Part shown: positions 32,930-43,470 of the stretch, one piece after another
Layout of the letters: each line of letters begins with the position of its first letter
Position numbering within the stretch: the first letter of the stretch is position 1
NCBI GenBank assembly: GCA_940337035.1
Contig: CALNHX010007681.1
Location: 1 to 64,000, forward strand
Source: Agriotes lineatus
Lineage: Eukaryota; Arthropoda; Insecta; Coleoptera; Elateridae
Length of the DNA: 64,000 nucleotides
Direction of reading: 5' to 3'
Translations under genes and position numbers: made by a program
Notes under the pieces: generated by a model
Told to the model about the DNA's origin: nothing
The model's database searches: none
What the model saw: the letters and a program-made list of their open reading frames with translations, nothing else

Positions 32930-35320
32930 AAGCCTGGTGGTTAGGCAACCGTAAGCGCAATAATTATAAACTGATTTGTTGCTAGAGCAATGCTGCAGTC
33001 AGATTTTTTGTGGATCCTTTTGCCCAAATTTTTGGAAGAATTTTGATATCTTGAAGTTTGTAGACACATGATGGCCTTCTCATTTTCATTTTCCCATTTT
33101 AAATTTGGTATAATCTGCCTGTGCCCCGGCTCTGTGCTTCATTTATAAGCTAATTGTTAGCTCCGCTCCGTTTCGATTTTATGGAGGACCTACAAGCACA
33201 TGTGCCCTTTTAAGACGTTCATCATTAATTTGTTAGTACTTACGTCGTTTGCAATTGCGGATTTGTTTGGGGCCAGCATTATTCTTGCACTTTCACATGG
33301 CTACCCGTTATCACTAGGTAAGCTGTCGCTAGTCTCGGTTTCTTAATCGAAGGTTTATCTGGGACTTTTTGTACGTTTTTAGCCATCTCCCGTTGGGATT
33401 AATCGTTGGCTAGGATCAATTTTTGATGGGACGCAATTATTCCGCCAGCCATGTGTTCCTGTAACTTGACGTATTGCAATTGGATTTCGCAATCTACCTG
33501 TCGCGGCCCCTGATAGGGAATAGGAGTTTGCCTATTGCATACCTGCCGCCCTCTCGCAGCTCCTCCGGCTCCCGAACAAGGCAAGGCCACTTGGCTCCAT
33601 CGATCTCGGAAGCCCCGATGCAAGACTGCATAGGCATGCTAAACCGACCGTATTGCCATGTGCATTTATTTGATTAGGCGAACCTTTCGCATAGAAATTG
33701 TCAGGGATTGTTGTACACCTTGTTACGGTATTAAAACAACTTTACGACACCCACCCAAGGTGAGCATCGCACCACGGAATCAGTCCTGGAAAACTGGCAC
33801 ACTTGCCCCGAGATTTGCTAGAAACAGGCTAAAGGGCCACGGCTGGAACGCTTAGGGAGTCGGGCGTGAGTCACACGATACGTTCTGGGCAAGAGTGTTG
33901 AGGCATATATATATGGTACGTCAAAATTATGAGGGCGCCACCAAGCCTGTCTTAACTCGAATAACCGGGCCTGGGCGGTTAAACGGGAGCGAAGCATTCA
34001 AGACACTCCGTCGATAAGAATTCTCATGAGCTGCAAGCTCAAATAACAATTTCGTACTGGAATGGTAATATTGGGACTCTTTGGCCGAGACTGCGCAATC
34101 ACTGGACCTACCTGCACGCTCTGATCTCTCACGTCTCGCCGTACACCAATCTTTACACTGTAAAAGGCGCTATCTGAAACAAAGCATGCACAGGTCGAAT
34201 AGGAATAATACGTCCCTTAACTAAATATGCGTCTATTGATCGCTAATTACATCTGGGCAGCAAATCGTGCCGCCAAGCTTATGTTACTGCTTACGTTAAG
34301 CACCAGCTGATGGACGCGCTATGCTAATGAACAACACGCTATGGGTGGCCGGCCGCAGTGGGCACGACCCTTTACATATTAGAGTACAGTTTAGAAATAC
34401 GCGCTCCGGCAAAAGGGCGCGTTAGTGCGCGATAACAGTGCTACAATATAGTGAAGCTCGCGCACCCAACGTTACCGAATTAACAGCTAGCACAAACGTA
34501 ACACCAAGACATGGGCGCAGAGTTCTTTAGCTATTTAGGCGATGAAACGCGAAACTCGCGCACATGAACTTACTAGCAGGCTACCAAAGTAGCGTCTTGC
34601 AGCATGGTGGCCTCAAACCGGCATTAAAAACCGCGACAAGCAAGCAAGGGGCATGCATCCGCCCACATAAAGTTGAGCACAAAGCACCAACGCTCGCACA
34701 AGTGACAGTTACTATGTTTAAATGGTTGCAATTACAAATACCTTAGTCCGCAGACGGTCCATGAGAGTGGCGTGCAGTCAGTTGGTAGAAGGCGGCAGTC
34801 TGTGGCAGCTCAATCACCAAAACACGGCATTAGGGGTAAACGGGCTGGAATCCGCCAAGATGGCGGCGTTAGGACGCTCTCCTGAGAGCACACTACAGCG
34901 GCAAAGAGGCCTACTTCGTCCTGCCTAGAAAGATCCTCGAAACAGCGAGTTGCAAAGGGAAAGCCCCCTTTCTCACACACCTACGCCTTAGCGTAAAGAC
35001 GTGCCACTCACACAACCACACGCGACCTCCTTCGATCAACGGTCAGAGCTGAACTCCCCAAGCAAAAAGCGTTAGGACGCTTAAAGTGGCGTGAGCCAAA
35101 CGGCATTGCCACGTGACTCTCGGCAGCCAATGGCGATGCGCTCCACAAAACAAATTAATTCCGGTATCAAAGACAGCCAATGGCGAAGCGCCTCAACGGA
35201 GTGATTTCTAGAAGTTTCGGAATTCTTGCGAGCGATAACACCCGGCTGCCAAAGTAGCAGCAAAGGGGTGCTCCAACTGACGAGAAATACTGCGTTTGGG
35301 GCCAAATATGTGCAAAATCA
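32930..35320. repeat. Second GC-rich block
   Basis: Composition rises in GC/CpG relative to flanks, most clearly at 33240-35320. On the minus strand it contains CCATTGGCTGCCGAGAGTC (35115-35133), which differs by one base from the plus-strand block at 17155-17173; a second CCATTGGCTGTC lies at about 35173-35184. Short frames on both strands have no recognisable domains. It may be a related long-terminal-repeat or leader region in opposite orientation. Confidence 0.4.
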
Positions 35321-36012
35321 TTATTATAGAATTAGGAGATGAAGCCAAATAAGTAACTAAAAAGGTTTAGCATACGGGCACGCTGCCCTAAAGCCTAGGT
35401 GGCTACTTAAAATACCAAAATGATCTGAATCAAATGTGCGGAAGATGAGATTGTGCTAGTGCGCAAAAATTGAAAATGGTTTTAAAATAGCAACAAGTTG
35501 CCATAAAGGCGTGAAATGCAATTAAGCATCTACAACAGCAAAATGACTTAACAATTTCTGCCTGTAAAAAGAATAAGCTCAGTTTTTCAAAATTTTGAAG
35601 AAGTTTCCATATCATGTAATACATCATTGCATTCAGAAAAAAATCCTCTCTTAAAAGGGCCAAAAAAATTGCACGGTACCAATTTAAAATTTTGAGGTTA
35701 GGTTAGATTACTAAAAATTTTGCACAAATAAAATTGATTTTATTAAGTGCCAATAAATGTATTTAAATTGCCATGCAAATTAGTTCAAATCGCATCTCAA
35801 TATCTTAAGTAATAAAAAAGTTACGGCATATAAAAGAAATTAGGAGATTTTGTTTTTTTTAAATTTTATACAAGTGGGCCATGACAAGTAAAATTCGAAG
35901 GTGGATTCTTAATGAGCTCTCAAACCTGCACCTTTTTGCTAATTTAACCATATCTCTATCTCTTCAAATACAAAAGTTACCCATGTTGTCCCTACGAAAT
36001 TCGGGCACCCTG
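35321..36012. other. Spacer ending in CACCCTGTATATAG
   Basis: No gene. The end resembles the recurrent terminal motif CACCCTGTATA found at several places in the window. Confidence 0.4.
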
Positions 36013-36112
36013 TATATAGTAAATATAGTATATATAGTATATGTAGTATATAAAGTATATAGTAGTATATATAGTATATGTAGTATATATAGTATATATA
36101 GTATATAGAATA
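36013..36112. repeat. ATATAGT-type microsatellite
   Basis: About 100 bp of TATATAGTATATGTAGTATA-type units; it starts right after the CACCCTGTATA motif. Confidence 0.9.
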
Positions 36113-36199
36113 TAAATTTATCACATTCTATTTCTAAACTAGCTTTTTAGATTAATATGGGGTATAGAAAAGTTAATCGTGCATAGCATTTATTTAGTT

Positions 36200-36950
36200 T
36201 CCCATTCATATGCATTTTCCGCTTTAACTTTTATCCACGTGTACTCGTAAGTACATAATCGCTTGATCATCAGGATTCCATGCGATTTCTTGTCAGTTGA
36301 TAGTTAACTTCTTTTGTTTCTTCGGTCGTCTATTATATTCCATTGTTTTGAGCCATATAATTACTTTATTGATTACTGCTGCGTGACTTGATTGATGTCA
36401 TCGTGTTGGGTAATGATTGCGACATCGTCTGCAAACATGCTAATTAGCCTGTAATTATTAGGATATCTGACATATTTTCCTTGTTTTATCAAACGTTAGT
36501 ACATGAGCAAACTTCCAGCTATAAGGAAAACGGACAATCGAAAACAGAAGTTAACCAGCGTCACTAAGTAGCTAGTAACTTAGTCGGTCGCCTCTTAAGT
36601 ATCATAATGGGTATCATATCATGTTCCGGTGCTTTTTCAATAGGTAGCATATCAATAAACTTTTTAATTTTACTTGGGGATGTTTGTTTAATCATACCAG
36701 GTGACTCCGGTAACCGTTCAACTACCTACATTCTTCGATGCTGGACTATTATTCATTCTCTGGGCCTTGTACAATGTACATTGGTAAAGGTTGCTTGTTT
36801 GTGGTTCGTGTATAAGTTTTTTTCACCAGTGTTATAGCTGTGACCTTCACACACTTGTAGTAAGGATGGTACTACTTTCTTCTTGTTAAGTATGCGCTTA
36901 GTCGCTTGCCACATGGAATTGTCTCTCTGTTGCAGTTCAGCTATACAGTG
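36200..36950 (-). pseudogene. Jockey-type LINE reverse transcriptase fragment
   Basis: Minus-strand pieces in the expected order: DNSMWQATKRILNKKKVVPS (about 36935, linker), KKFIDMLPIEKAPEHDMIP (about 36670-36610, N-terminal motif), then after a deletion RLISMFADDVAIITQ (about 36450-36400, motif C FADD intact) and VIIWLKTMEYNRRPKKQ plus INxQEIAW...YLRVHVDK (about 36370-36230, thumb). Several frameshifts occur and motifs A and B are deleted. Confidence 0.8.
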
Positions 36951-37194
36951 TATCTAAGACAAGGAGGGCCAGCATGGGGATCTTGTTCATAGTATAGATA
37001 CAAGAACTAACAAAATGATTTTTCGTTTTTGAGTTATATAAAATTTTCTATTTTATTTTCCTTTTGGCGTTAATATTCAAGCTAGAGCGAAACTGACAAA
37101 ACTTTTTTATATCAACTTTTAATGGAGTTCAGATTACGTTATCGATATTTACTTTTCTATACAACGTTTCGTCTTCGAGCAATCAAAATCAACC

Positions 37195-37320
37195 TCACTT
37201 TATTTTCCTCGTCTGAAAGACGAAGAAAGTATTGTAACTGCGAAAAATCACCTTACGAGATTTCTTCAGATCTTCACGTTTCAGGGTTCCTAGATGACGA
37301 AAAATAGGTTTTTGTAAAAT
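37195..37320 (+). repeat. Dispersed repeat family A, copy 4
   Basis: TTATTTTCCTCGTCTGAAAG, CAGATCTTCACGTTTCAGGG and GATGACGAAAAATAGG. The next expected block (TCTCAATTCCGTTTGTCTGACC) only appears at about 37655, so the copy is split by the insertion described next. Confidence 0.75.
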
Positions 37321-37650
37321 CGTATTAAAATAAGGTCATTTATGCATTAATTTGCGGGCGTAAATAGTGCCTTTTGCGCCCTAAGGCCTAAAAATAATTT
37401 GCGGGCGTAAATAATGCCTTTTGCGCCATAAGGCCTAAAAAACCAGCATCACATTGGCAACCAACAACAATTGATTTTGAGAACGAATCGTGCTATTTAT
37501 TTTTCAAAGCTTTATGGTGGATTTTACAAAAAATCTTGTTTGCATTTCGGGCGTGAACGGCGATTTTGGCCCTTTGGCGTTTTATAATCCTTCGGCCCTT
37601 CGGGCCGAGGGGCCAAAATCGCCTCCTTCACGCCCTTAATACAAAAATAG
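37321..37650. repeat. Insertion with 47-bp tandem pair and hairpin
   Basis: Splits repeat A. It contains two near-identical units starting AATTTGCGGGCGTAAATA (about 37353 and 37397), each ending AAGGCCTAAAA, and a GC-rich hairpin at about 37549-37637 (GGGCGTGAACGGCGATTTTG with its reverse-complement partner GGCCAAAATCGCC..CACGCCC, plus an inner CTTCGGCCCTTCGGGCCGA). Confidence 0.7.
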
Positions 37651-37969
37651 CTATTTCTCAATTCCGTTTGTCTGACCTTGTCCATAACAAAAATGGTTTT
37701 ATGGTGGACGCTCGTTAAGTAAGTTCCTTGTTTATTGTAAAATGTTCGTATCGAAAAATTCCATACATTACAACCATTAATAGACTGATACATTAAGTTT
37801 AAAACTACAGGCACGTTATTAAATAATTGTAGGTGCAATATTGAGGTTTCAAACCTACACCAAAACAAAGAAAACGACAGTACTATAATCCATTCACTCC
37901 GTTTTTGGAAAAATGTTGGCCTTGAATTTTTGTTGTTAAGTTGCACACAAACAAAATCGTAATTTTTTT
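37651..37969. other. Left flank of the virus-like element
   Basis: No gene recognised. The outer end of the virus-like element must lie here or be lost; I see no long terminal inverted repeat matching the right side (49.3-50.3 kb). Confidence 0.35.
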
Positions 37970-38632
37970 TCGTGTGTAGAACCTCCAACAAATGTACTGT
38001 CATTTCACCAACAGAATCCGCTGGACGAGGCGTGTAAAGAACACGATATCGCGTATTCGCAACATCAGGATCTTGAAAGACGACACGAAGCCGATAGAAT
38101 ACTTGCCGACAAAGCGTGGACACGTTTTCGTTCGAGCGACACAAATTTAGGGGAAAAGGCAGCGGCACTAGCTATAACCGGTGTTATGAAAGGTAAAACT
38201 AAGCTAGGGATGGGAGACGGTCGGCCTAAAAGAAGTGGTGGTGTTATAAGCTTTAAGAGCGCAGTTACCCGCGCTAGAAAACGACTAAAAGGAATTAAAG
38301 GGCGCCGCAAGAACCTATTGACGGCCGCTACTAAACTGGCTCTAGGTTCAATCGCGAAAAACAAAATTACACAACCAAGAAGTAGAATAATAAAACTTCC
38401 TAAAACGGGTGGTATTTTACCGCTCATCCACATATTTGCCGCTTTAAGTGCTCTTGGATTATTGGAAGGAGGAGCTGCGGCGGTTGCCAAAGCTGTTGGA
38501 GATGCCAAAAGTGCTGCGAAAGATCTGAAAGAAAAGGAGCGGCATAATAAATAGTCCTTGGAAAAGGTTTACATTTGGCGCCTTATAAAAGAGGTTTCGG
38601 ATTATACTTGAAAGCGTGTCAACAAAAAATCT
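37970..38632 (+). pseudogene. Phospholipase A2-like virion protein of an endogenous DNA virus
   Basis: The open stretch has NPLDEACKEHDIAYSQHQDL near its start: the D.AC..HD.AY catalytic signature (His-Asp) of the phospholipase A2 domain found in parvovirus VP1 and in adintovirus/Polinton-type virions, where it helps breach membranes during entry. It continues through a helix with ADRILADKAW, GEKAAALAITGVMKGK and a basic, then hydrophobic C-terminal part (LPLIHIFAALSALGLLEGGA). The usual upstream calcium-loop region is not recognisable and there is no clear start, so the 5' end is lost. After the stop at 38554 a frame-shifted GKGLHLAPYKRGFGLYL (38557-38632) matches the style of tail seen in such proteins, so at least one frameshift is present. 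The first gene of the plus-strand cluster. Confidence 0.82.
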
Positions 38633-39006
38633 AACTGTGAAGCTACCACGACGCGCACTAACAAACGTCGATTTAATTAAGTAGGTACGCAAAAATATTA
38701 AAAATTCCAAATTTTAGGGGTAACGATTTACCTTTAAAGATTCATAAGACCGAAGCCGGTATTGTAAATTTAGACGATAAAGTAGGCCCGGGTACTCATT
38801 GGACTGCTTACCTAAAACGTAGTAAAAATATTAGATACTTTGATAGTATAGGGCATTTAAAACCACCCCTAGAATTAATAAAATATTTTCGTAGCGACGG
38901 CGGCTGCAAGAATAAGATTACATATAATTTCGAGAAATATCAGGACGTAAACTCTTATAATTGCGGACATCTTTGTTTACAGTTTTTATATAGCTACTCA
39001 AATTGA
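38612..39006 (+). pseudogene. Adenain-type cysteine protease (virion maturation)
   Basis: Fragments in at least two frames. The N-terminal part has KLPRRALTNVDLIK and KILKIPNFRG; the main part has EAGIVNLDDKVGPGTHWTAY with the catalytic His, RYFDSIG with the Asp, and NSYNCGHLCLQFL with the nucleophile Cys, ending at TGA 39004-39006. GTHW..Y, YFDS.G and NCGHxC are the signatures of adenovirus-type proteases shared by Polintons and adintoviruses, which cleave capsid precursors. A stop and frame changes near 38680-38730 disable it. It sits directly downstream of the phospholipase-like gene. Confidence 0.85.
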
Positions 39007-39052
39007 CTTTTACCGGCAGTTTACGTTCGATTCTTGAATGTAGCATTTCACA

Positions 39053-39310
39053 ATGTCTTTCATTTTTACGCTTACTGGAAGATCGTCCGTTTTAAGTTCC
39101 GATTTCAATCCCCCGATTTTCCTGGATGAAGAAAACGAGTATGTTATGGGTTTACTTAGTTTTGAATCCTACAACACCATACCTAACGTAAATAAATTTA
39201 ACAATAATTTTCAGCTTACCGGTCGGCCAGAAATCGTGCTACCCGATGGAGCATACGAAATTAACGATATCAATGACTATTCAATTCACCTGTCATCTGT
39301 CAAAAAGTGA
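39053..39310 (+). pseudogene. Conserved virus-like protein of unknown role, N-terminal part
   Basis: ATG at 39053 starts MSFIFTLTGRSSVLSSDFNP, followed by a region with EENEYVMGLLSFESYNTIPN and PDGAYEINDINDY. I recognise this as a protein that recurs beside family B polymerases in insect genomes, but its function is not known to me; a minor capsid or penton-like role is only a guess from position next to protease and capsid-like genes. Similarity stops near 39300, where inserted DNA begins; the gene resumes near 39725. Confidence 0.65.
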
Positions 39311-39722
39311 CCAATGAAAATCCAGAATTCTGACGTTTCTTGACCAATCAAAAAAATATCAGTGGATATATCTTCCTAGAAGGTATTCAAGTGACTATTT
39401 TTAACAAATGCGATTTTTATTAGAAAAAGTCAATATTAGTGTTCTGTTACTATAGAAATTGCGTAGTTTGTTGCTAGATTTACTAAAAACTAATTTGAAA
39501 AAGTAGTTTGGTTCATTAAATAGTCCCTCGAATACCATTCTTAGTCAAAGTTAAGTAGATTATTTTTGCGGTGGTATCACTACTCATGTCCATTGCGCTT
39601 GGGATTAGGACTCGTGCTAGCGCACGTACTCGTCCTAATCGTACCAAAGCGCAATGGACATTCGTGACACCACCGCAAAAATAGTCGACATAACTTTGAC
39701 TACTCATGGTATTATAAGTGAA
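39295..39722. repeat. Palindromic insertion inside the virus-like gene
   Basis: About 400 bp absent from the expected reading frame. Its right part is a foldback: the arm from about 39533 (ACCATTCTTAGTCAAAGTTA, TTTTTGCGGTGGT, GTCCATTGCGCTT) is matched in reverse complement up to about 39712 (AAGCGCAATGGACAT, ACCACCGCAAAAATA, TAACTTTGAC.. ATGGTA), with a CpG-rich centre GACTCGTGCTAGCGCACG. Confidence 0.7.
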
Positions 39723-40185
39723 TATATTCAAACGCAGCTGAACCGCGATAACCATGAATCGGTTTCAATAAAAGGTATTAACGGTACTATGAAAACCCGA
39801 ATTAAATCCTCTCACAAAGTAGATTACACATCGGAGCGATCAATAGGAGCATTGTTGGGATTCGAAAGATCAAAGTATAAAGCCGAAAAAAACCCACACG
39901 TCTGAAAATGTAACTAACATCATGAATATAAATTCCATATTAATCCACTGTAACGTGGCTATAGGTTCATATAAGAACGGCACACAGGGTCATATAATTC
40001 ATCAATTCTTTCCTACCGCGCCGTCTGGTTTTAAAATAGTGGAGTATCCAAATCCGGTTATCTATCTCCCGATAAGCACAAAAACAATTACAAATATAAC
40101 GATTAAAATACTCGATCAAGACGTCAAACTCATCAGTTTCAGTTCGGAAACTGTAACGGTAGGTTTGCATTTGAAGAAGGTGTAA
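39722..40185 (+). pseudogene. Conserved virus-like protein of unknown role, C-terminal part
   Basis: Continues the gene begun at 39053: SEYIQTQLNRDNHESVSIKG, KSSHKVDY and GALLGFERSKY, then a frameshift near 39903 and INSILIHCNVAIGSYKNGTQ, HIIHQFFPTAPSGFKIVEYP, VIYLPISTKT and a C-terminal beta-like LISFSSETVTVGLHLKKV to TAA 40183-40185. The frames either side of 39903 differ, so the gene is broken even without the palindromic insertion. The next gene's ATG overlaps the stop (TAATG). Confidence 0.65.
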
Positions 40186-40294
40186 TGGGTTTTCGATTTA
40201 ATTCCTACTATCCCGAGCATCCTATCGCCAATAATAATAGTCCATTGTTAAAAACATATAACAAGCGGACACACCAAGTGTTCGGAGATCAGTA
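40185..40294 (+). pseudogene. Small virus-like gene overlapping the upstream stop
   Basis: The ATG overlaps the previous TAA by one base. It reads MGFRFNSYYPEHPIANNN and onward for 36 codons to TAG. The same frame then continues through an acidic stretch (SVDEEESSVSQIARLP) into the capsid-like gene, so the TAG may be a mutation or the true end of a small protein. Function unknown. Confidence 0.45.
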
Positions 40295-40373
40295 GGAAGT
40301 CAGCGTCCGATCGGTTGACGAAGAAGAATCAAGCGTTTCTCAAATCGCTCGGCTTCCAGTTGTTGTTGTAACA

Positions 40374-41318
40374 ATAAGTATTTTAAATATTGCCGAAAAA
40401 GTTCTTGTTGACAATTTAATTGTTAGAGAGGAAATACATACCCACCAACCTTACACTTATCGCTTTGAAAACAACGATGAAATTCGCATACCGATTCAAG
40501 AAGATATGTCAACTCTTCCCGGTTTAAGCTACCTATACATAGAAGGAAAGCTACAGAAATCTACGGGATGTCTACAATAACCGCAAAATTCGTAAATAAT
40601 GGTGTTGCCCACCTATCTAGCAAAATTAGATATGAAATGAATGGAATCGTAGTAGATTCGGTAATTAAACCCGGTATCGCATCTACAATGAAAAGTTATG
40701 TCTCGTACACAGCCAACGATGTTAAAAAACTACAAAACGCCGGATGGCTTCCGCAAGCGGGCGACTCAGTAACAGACGCATCAGGCAATTTTAAAGTTTG
40801 CGTACCGCTTAAAATATTGTTGGAATTTGCCGAGGATTACGGAAAGGTAATACTAAATATCAGACAGTCTTAATTCGAAGCAATACCGACAATGACGCTG
40901 TAAGTATTACAGACGATACCGAAATTATTAAAGTTACAATTGAAAACATTTATTGGAAAGTTCATCATATTACTGCGGTCTTGCTCAAAAATTAGCTTTC
41001 ACTAAATACATAGATAAGAATATAGACACCCCAGTGACGTTTAGATGTTGGCAGCTTCATGTACTTTCGGCTGTAAATCAAGCTACTCAACATTCGCACG
41101 CTATTGCCACCAACACATAATTGGAAACTCCGTGACACGTTATAGTGGGTTTTCACACAAATCCCGAGGGTCAAATAAATAAAAACATGAGCGAATTCGA
41201 TCATTGCAATATTAAAAATCTTAAAGTTTATTTAAACACAGAAAGGCGCCCTTATGATAATTTAAATATAGATTTCCAAAAGAATCATATCAAATGTATT
41301 CTCAATTTCAATCTACTT
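40374..41318 (+). pseudogene. Capsid-like protein, N-terminal and middle part
   Basis: Starts in a frame giving ILNIAEKVLVDNLIVREEIH and PYTYRFENNDEIRIPI, then (shifted by one base near 40560) NGVAHLSSKIRYEMNGIVVD, SYTANDVKKLQNAGWLP, KVCVPLKILLEFAEDYGKVI, and, in further frames, ITIENIYWKVHHIT-like and FDHCNIKNLKVYLNTERRPY. This is the largest recurrent structural-type protein in these insect elements, and I infer it is the major capsid protein because of its size, beta-rich pattern and position after the protease; no motif proves this. At least three frameshifts and several stops are present. It is cut at 41325 by a LINE insertion. Confidence 0.6.
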
Positions 41319-41325
41319 ATTACAA

Positions 41326-43470
41326 AGCTGATTGCGGTTCCAATCACCAATTATTGGTAGCCTCTATGAAACTTAAATTAAGAACTTGTGCCAGAAATCG
41401 TACAGCAACTCTCCCAAAAATAGAAGATGACGAGGCGTTTCAGAGAGCTTTCGTCTCCAATCTAGTTACCAGAATATCGAAGACTTACCTGATCAGCTAT
41501 GGAACAACTTAGAATATAGTATCAAGACTGCCACCATAGCCACCCAAAGTAAAATCTACATCTTCCTAAACAACACTGGATGTCGCCCGAAACCCTAAAG
41601 CTAGTTCTCAAGAGAAGGAAAATAAAGGAAACGGGGAATCGCAACAGGAATACAAGGAATTAAACTCAGTAATACAGCGAAAATGCAGACAAGACAAGAA
41701 CAAATCTTACGAAGAACTATGTAAAGACATACAAGAAACATGCTGTAAGAGGCGAATGCCGTGAACTTTTCAAGACTATACAGAAGATTACCAAAACGTT
41801 TAAACCTTCAAGTTGAATCCGGCAAGCTGATAGATGACATTAGCGAAGTACTAAACGTGTGGCAACAATACTGTTCTTTCCTTTATAAAAATCCACTACT
41901 TACCCCTATACGTATCAACGTTGATGGGTTTTGAGCAAGAACCCGCCATAATGCTAAATGAAATCGACATGGCAATATCAAAACTTGCCAGTAATAAGGC
42001 CGTGGGATATGATGCTGTTTCTATGGAAGCCATTAAACTCCTTAAAGAAAATGGTAGACAGCAGATCCATCACATTTGTCAGCGGATATGGGAAACATGC
42101 TCTTGGCCAGAGGATTGGGGAACGTCTATTATCATACCCTTACACAAAAAGGGCTCTACAAGTAACTGTAACAACTATAGACTTATTGCTTTAATCAGCC
42201 ATTGCAGCAAAGTAATGCTCTATATACTACAAGCACGCCTTAACATGGCAATACCTCAAGAGCAAGCCGGTTTCGTTAAAGGGCGACGCACACGTGAACA
42301 GATCCTAAACATGAGACAGCTTATAGAGAAAGCTTGCGAGTACTACACGCCTATGTACATCTGTTTTCGTAGACTACACCAAGGCGTTTGATAACGTAAT
42401 CTGGCAAAAGCTATGGACAGTTCTGCGCAAATGGGGGTACCCCTGCATCTGGTGGAGCTTATTCGTAATTTATATAACGGAAGTAAGGCCCACATCAAAA
42501 TTAATGGTGTTATTTCTGAATCTTGTCTAATCCAAAAAGGAGTTTGCCACGGCTGTATACTGTCGCCACTCCTGTTCAACATCTACACGGAATATGTAAT
42601 GAGACTCGTGCTGGAAGACTGGGATGGTGGTATAACAGTTGGAAGCCAAAAAATATCAAATCTACGGTTTGCTGATGACACCACCTTGATGGCAAGCACC
42701 CCGGAAAAACCTCCAAACGCTATTGGAACGCCTCGAACAAACTAGCGATGAATTTGGTTTAGCAATCAATTATAACAAAACCAAAATACTTATAGTCGAT
42801 AGGAAACATGAGAACCACCCGGACATAATGCGTCTAGGGAAGTGTGAAGTGGTGTCCGAAATTGTATATCTGAGAGCCCTTATCAATAACAGAGGCAATT
42901 GTGAACAGGAAATCCGAAGTAGAATTCAGCTCGGTAGAGTAGCTATGACGAAGCTAACAAAAATTTGGTCCGACCACAACATCTATAAGGAAACAAAAAT
43001 TAGGCTCGTCAAAACACTCGTTTTCTACATATTCCTATATGCTGCGGAGACATGGACCATAAAAGAAAGCGACAGAAGAAGAATAGACGCATTCGAAATG
43101 TTTTGTTGGCGGAGAATGTTGCGCATCCCATGGACTGCCCATAGAACCAACACGTCCATTTTAGAAGAAATAAGGCCTATCAAACATCGTGTACAAAAAG
43201 ATTCTCCAGTTTTTGGGTCATATAGCTAGAAGAACTGACAACTTAGAAAAAAGTATTGTCCAAGGTAAACCACTTGGCAAAAGACGAAGAGGCAGATTCC
43301 CTAAACGATGGCTCGACGTCACACGGACAGTATTACACGAACCACCTTCAGTTGCCATGGAGAAAGCTCAAAATAGACTACAATGGAAAACCCTCATTAA
43401 CGAAAGGGTTGAAATGCTTAATGAACAATGAACCACAACACATCAATAATAATGTAATGATAAGAGAGAG
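41326..43470 (+). mobile_element. RTE-type LINE inserted into the capsid-like gene
   Basis: 2,145 bp flanked by a 7-bp direct repeat ATTACAA (41319-41325 and 43471-43477). The capsid-like coding similarity stops at the left repeat and resumes in frame at the right one, so the insertion point is firm. The copy starts inside the end of the endonuclease (ADCGSNHQLLVASMKLKLR at about 41326-41382) and ends in an AATAATAATGTAATGATAAG tail. Confidence 0.9.
41921..43428 (+). pseudogene. LINE reverse transcriptase, four frame-shifted pieces
   Basis: 41921-42391 holds fingers motifs (ASNKAVGYDAVSMEAIK, PEDWGTSIIIPLHKKGS, NNYRLIALIS, QEQAGFVKGRRTREQI) and the start of motif A. At about 42362-42395 VDYTKAFDNVIW follows in another frame. 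42413-42745 holds motif B (IQKGVCHGCILSPLLFNIY) and motif C (LRFADDTTLMA, Asp-Asp intact). 42723-43229 is the thumb and connection (ILIVDRK.., LFYAAETWT-like, RMLRIPWTAHRTNTSIL), and 43205-43428 the end (LGHIARRTDNLEKSIVQGK, KRRRGRFPKRWLD). Three or more frameshifts make it inactive, but residues are well preserved, so the insertion is younger than the virus-like genes around it may suggest. Confidence 0.92.

Noticed and set aside
35690..35710. GGTTAGGTTAG as telomeric (TTAGG)n repeats
   Set aside because: Only two units; too short to be telomeric sequence.
37524..38710. Long minus-strand frames (for example 214 codons at 37524-38168 and 147 codons at 38065-38508)
   Set aside because: They are antisense to the PLA2-like gene, whose plus-strand motifs are clear.
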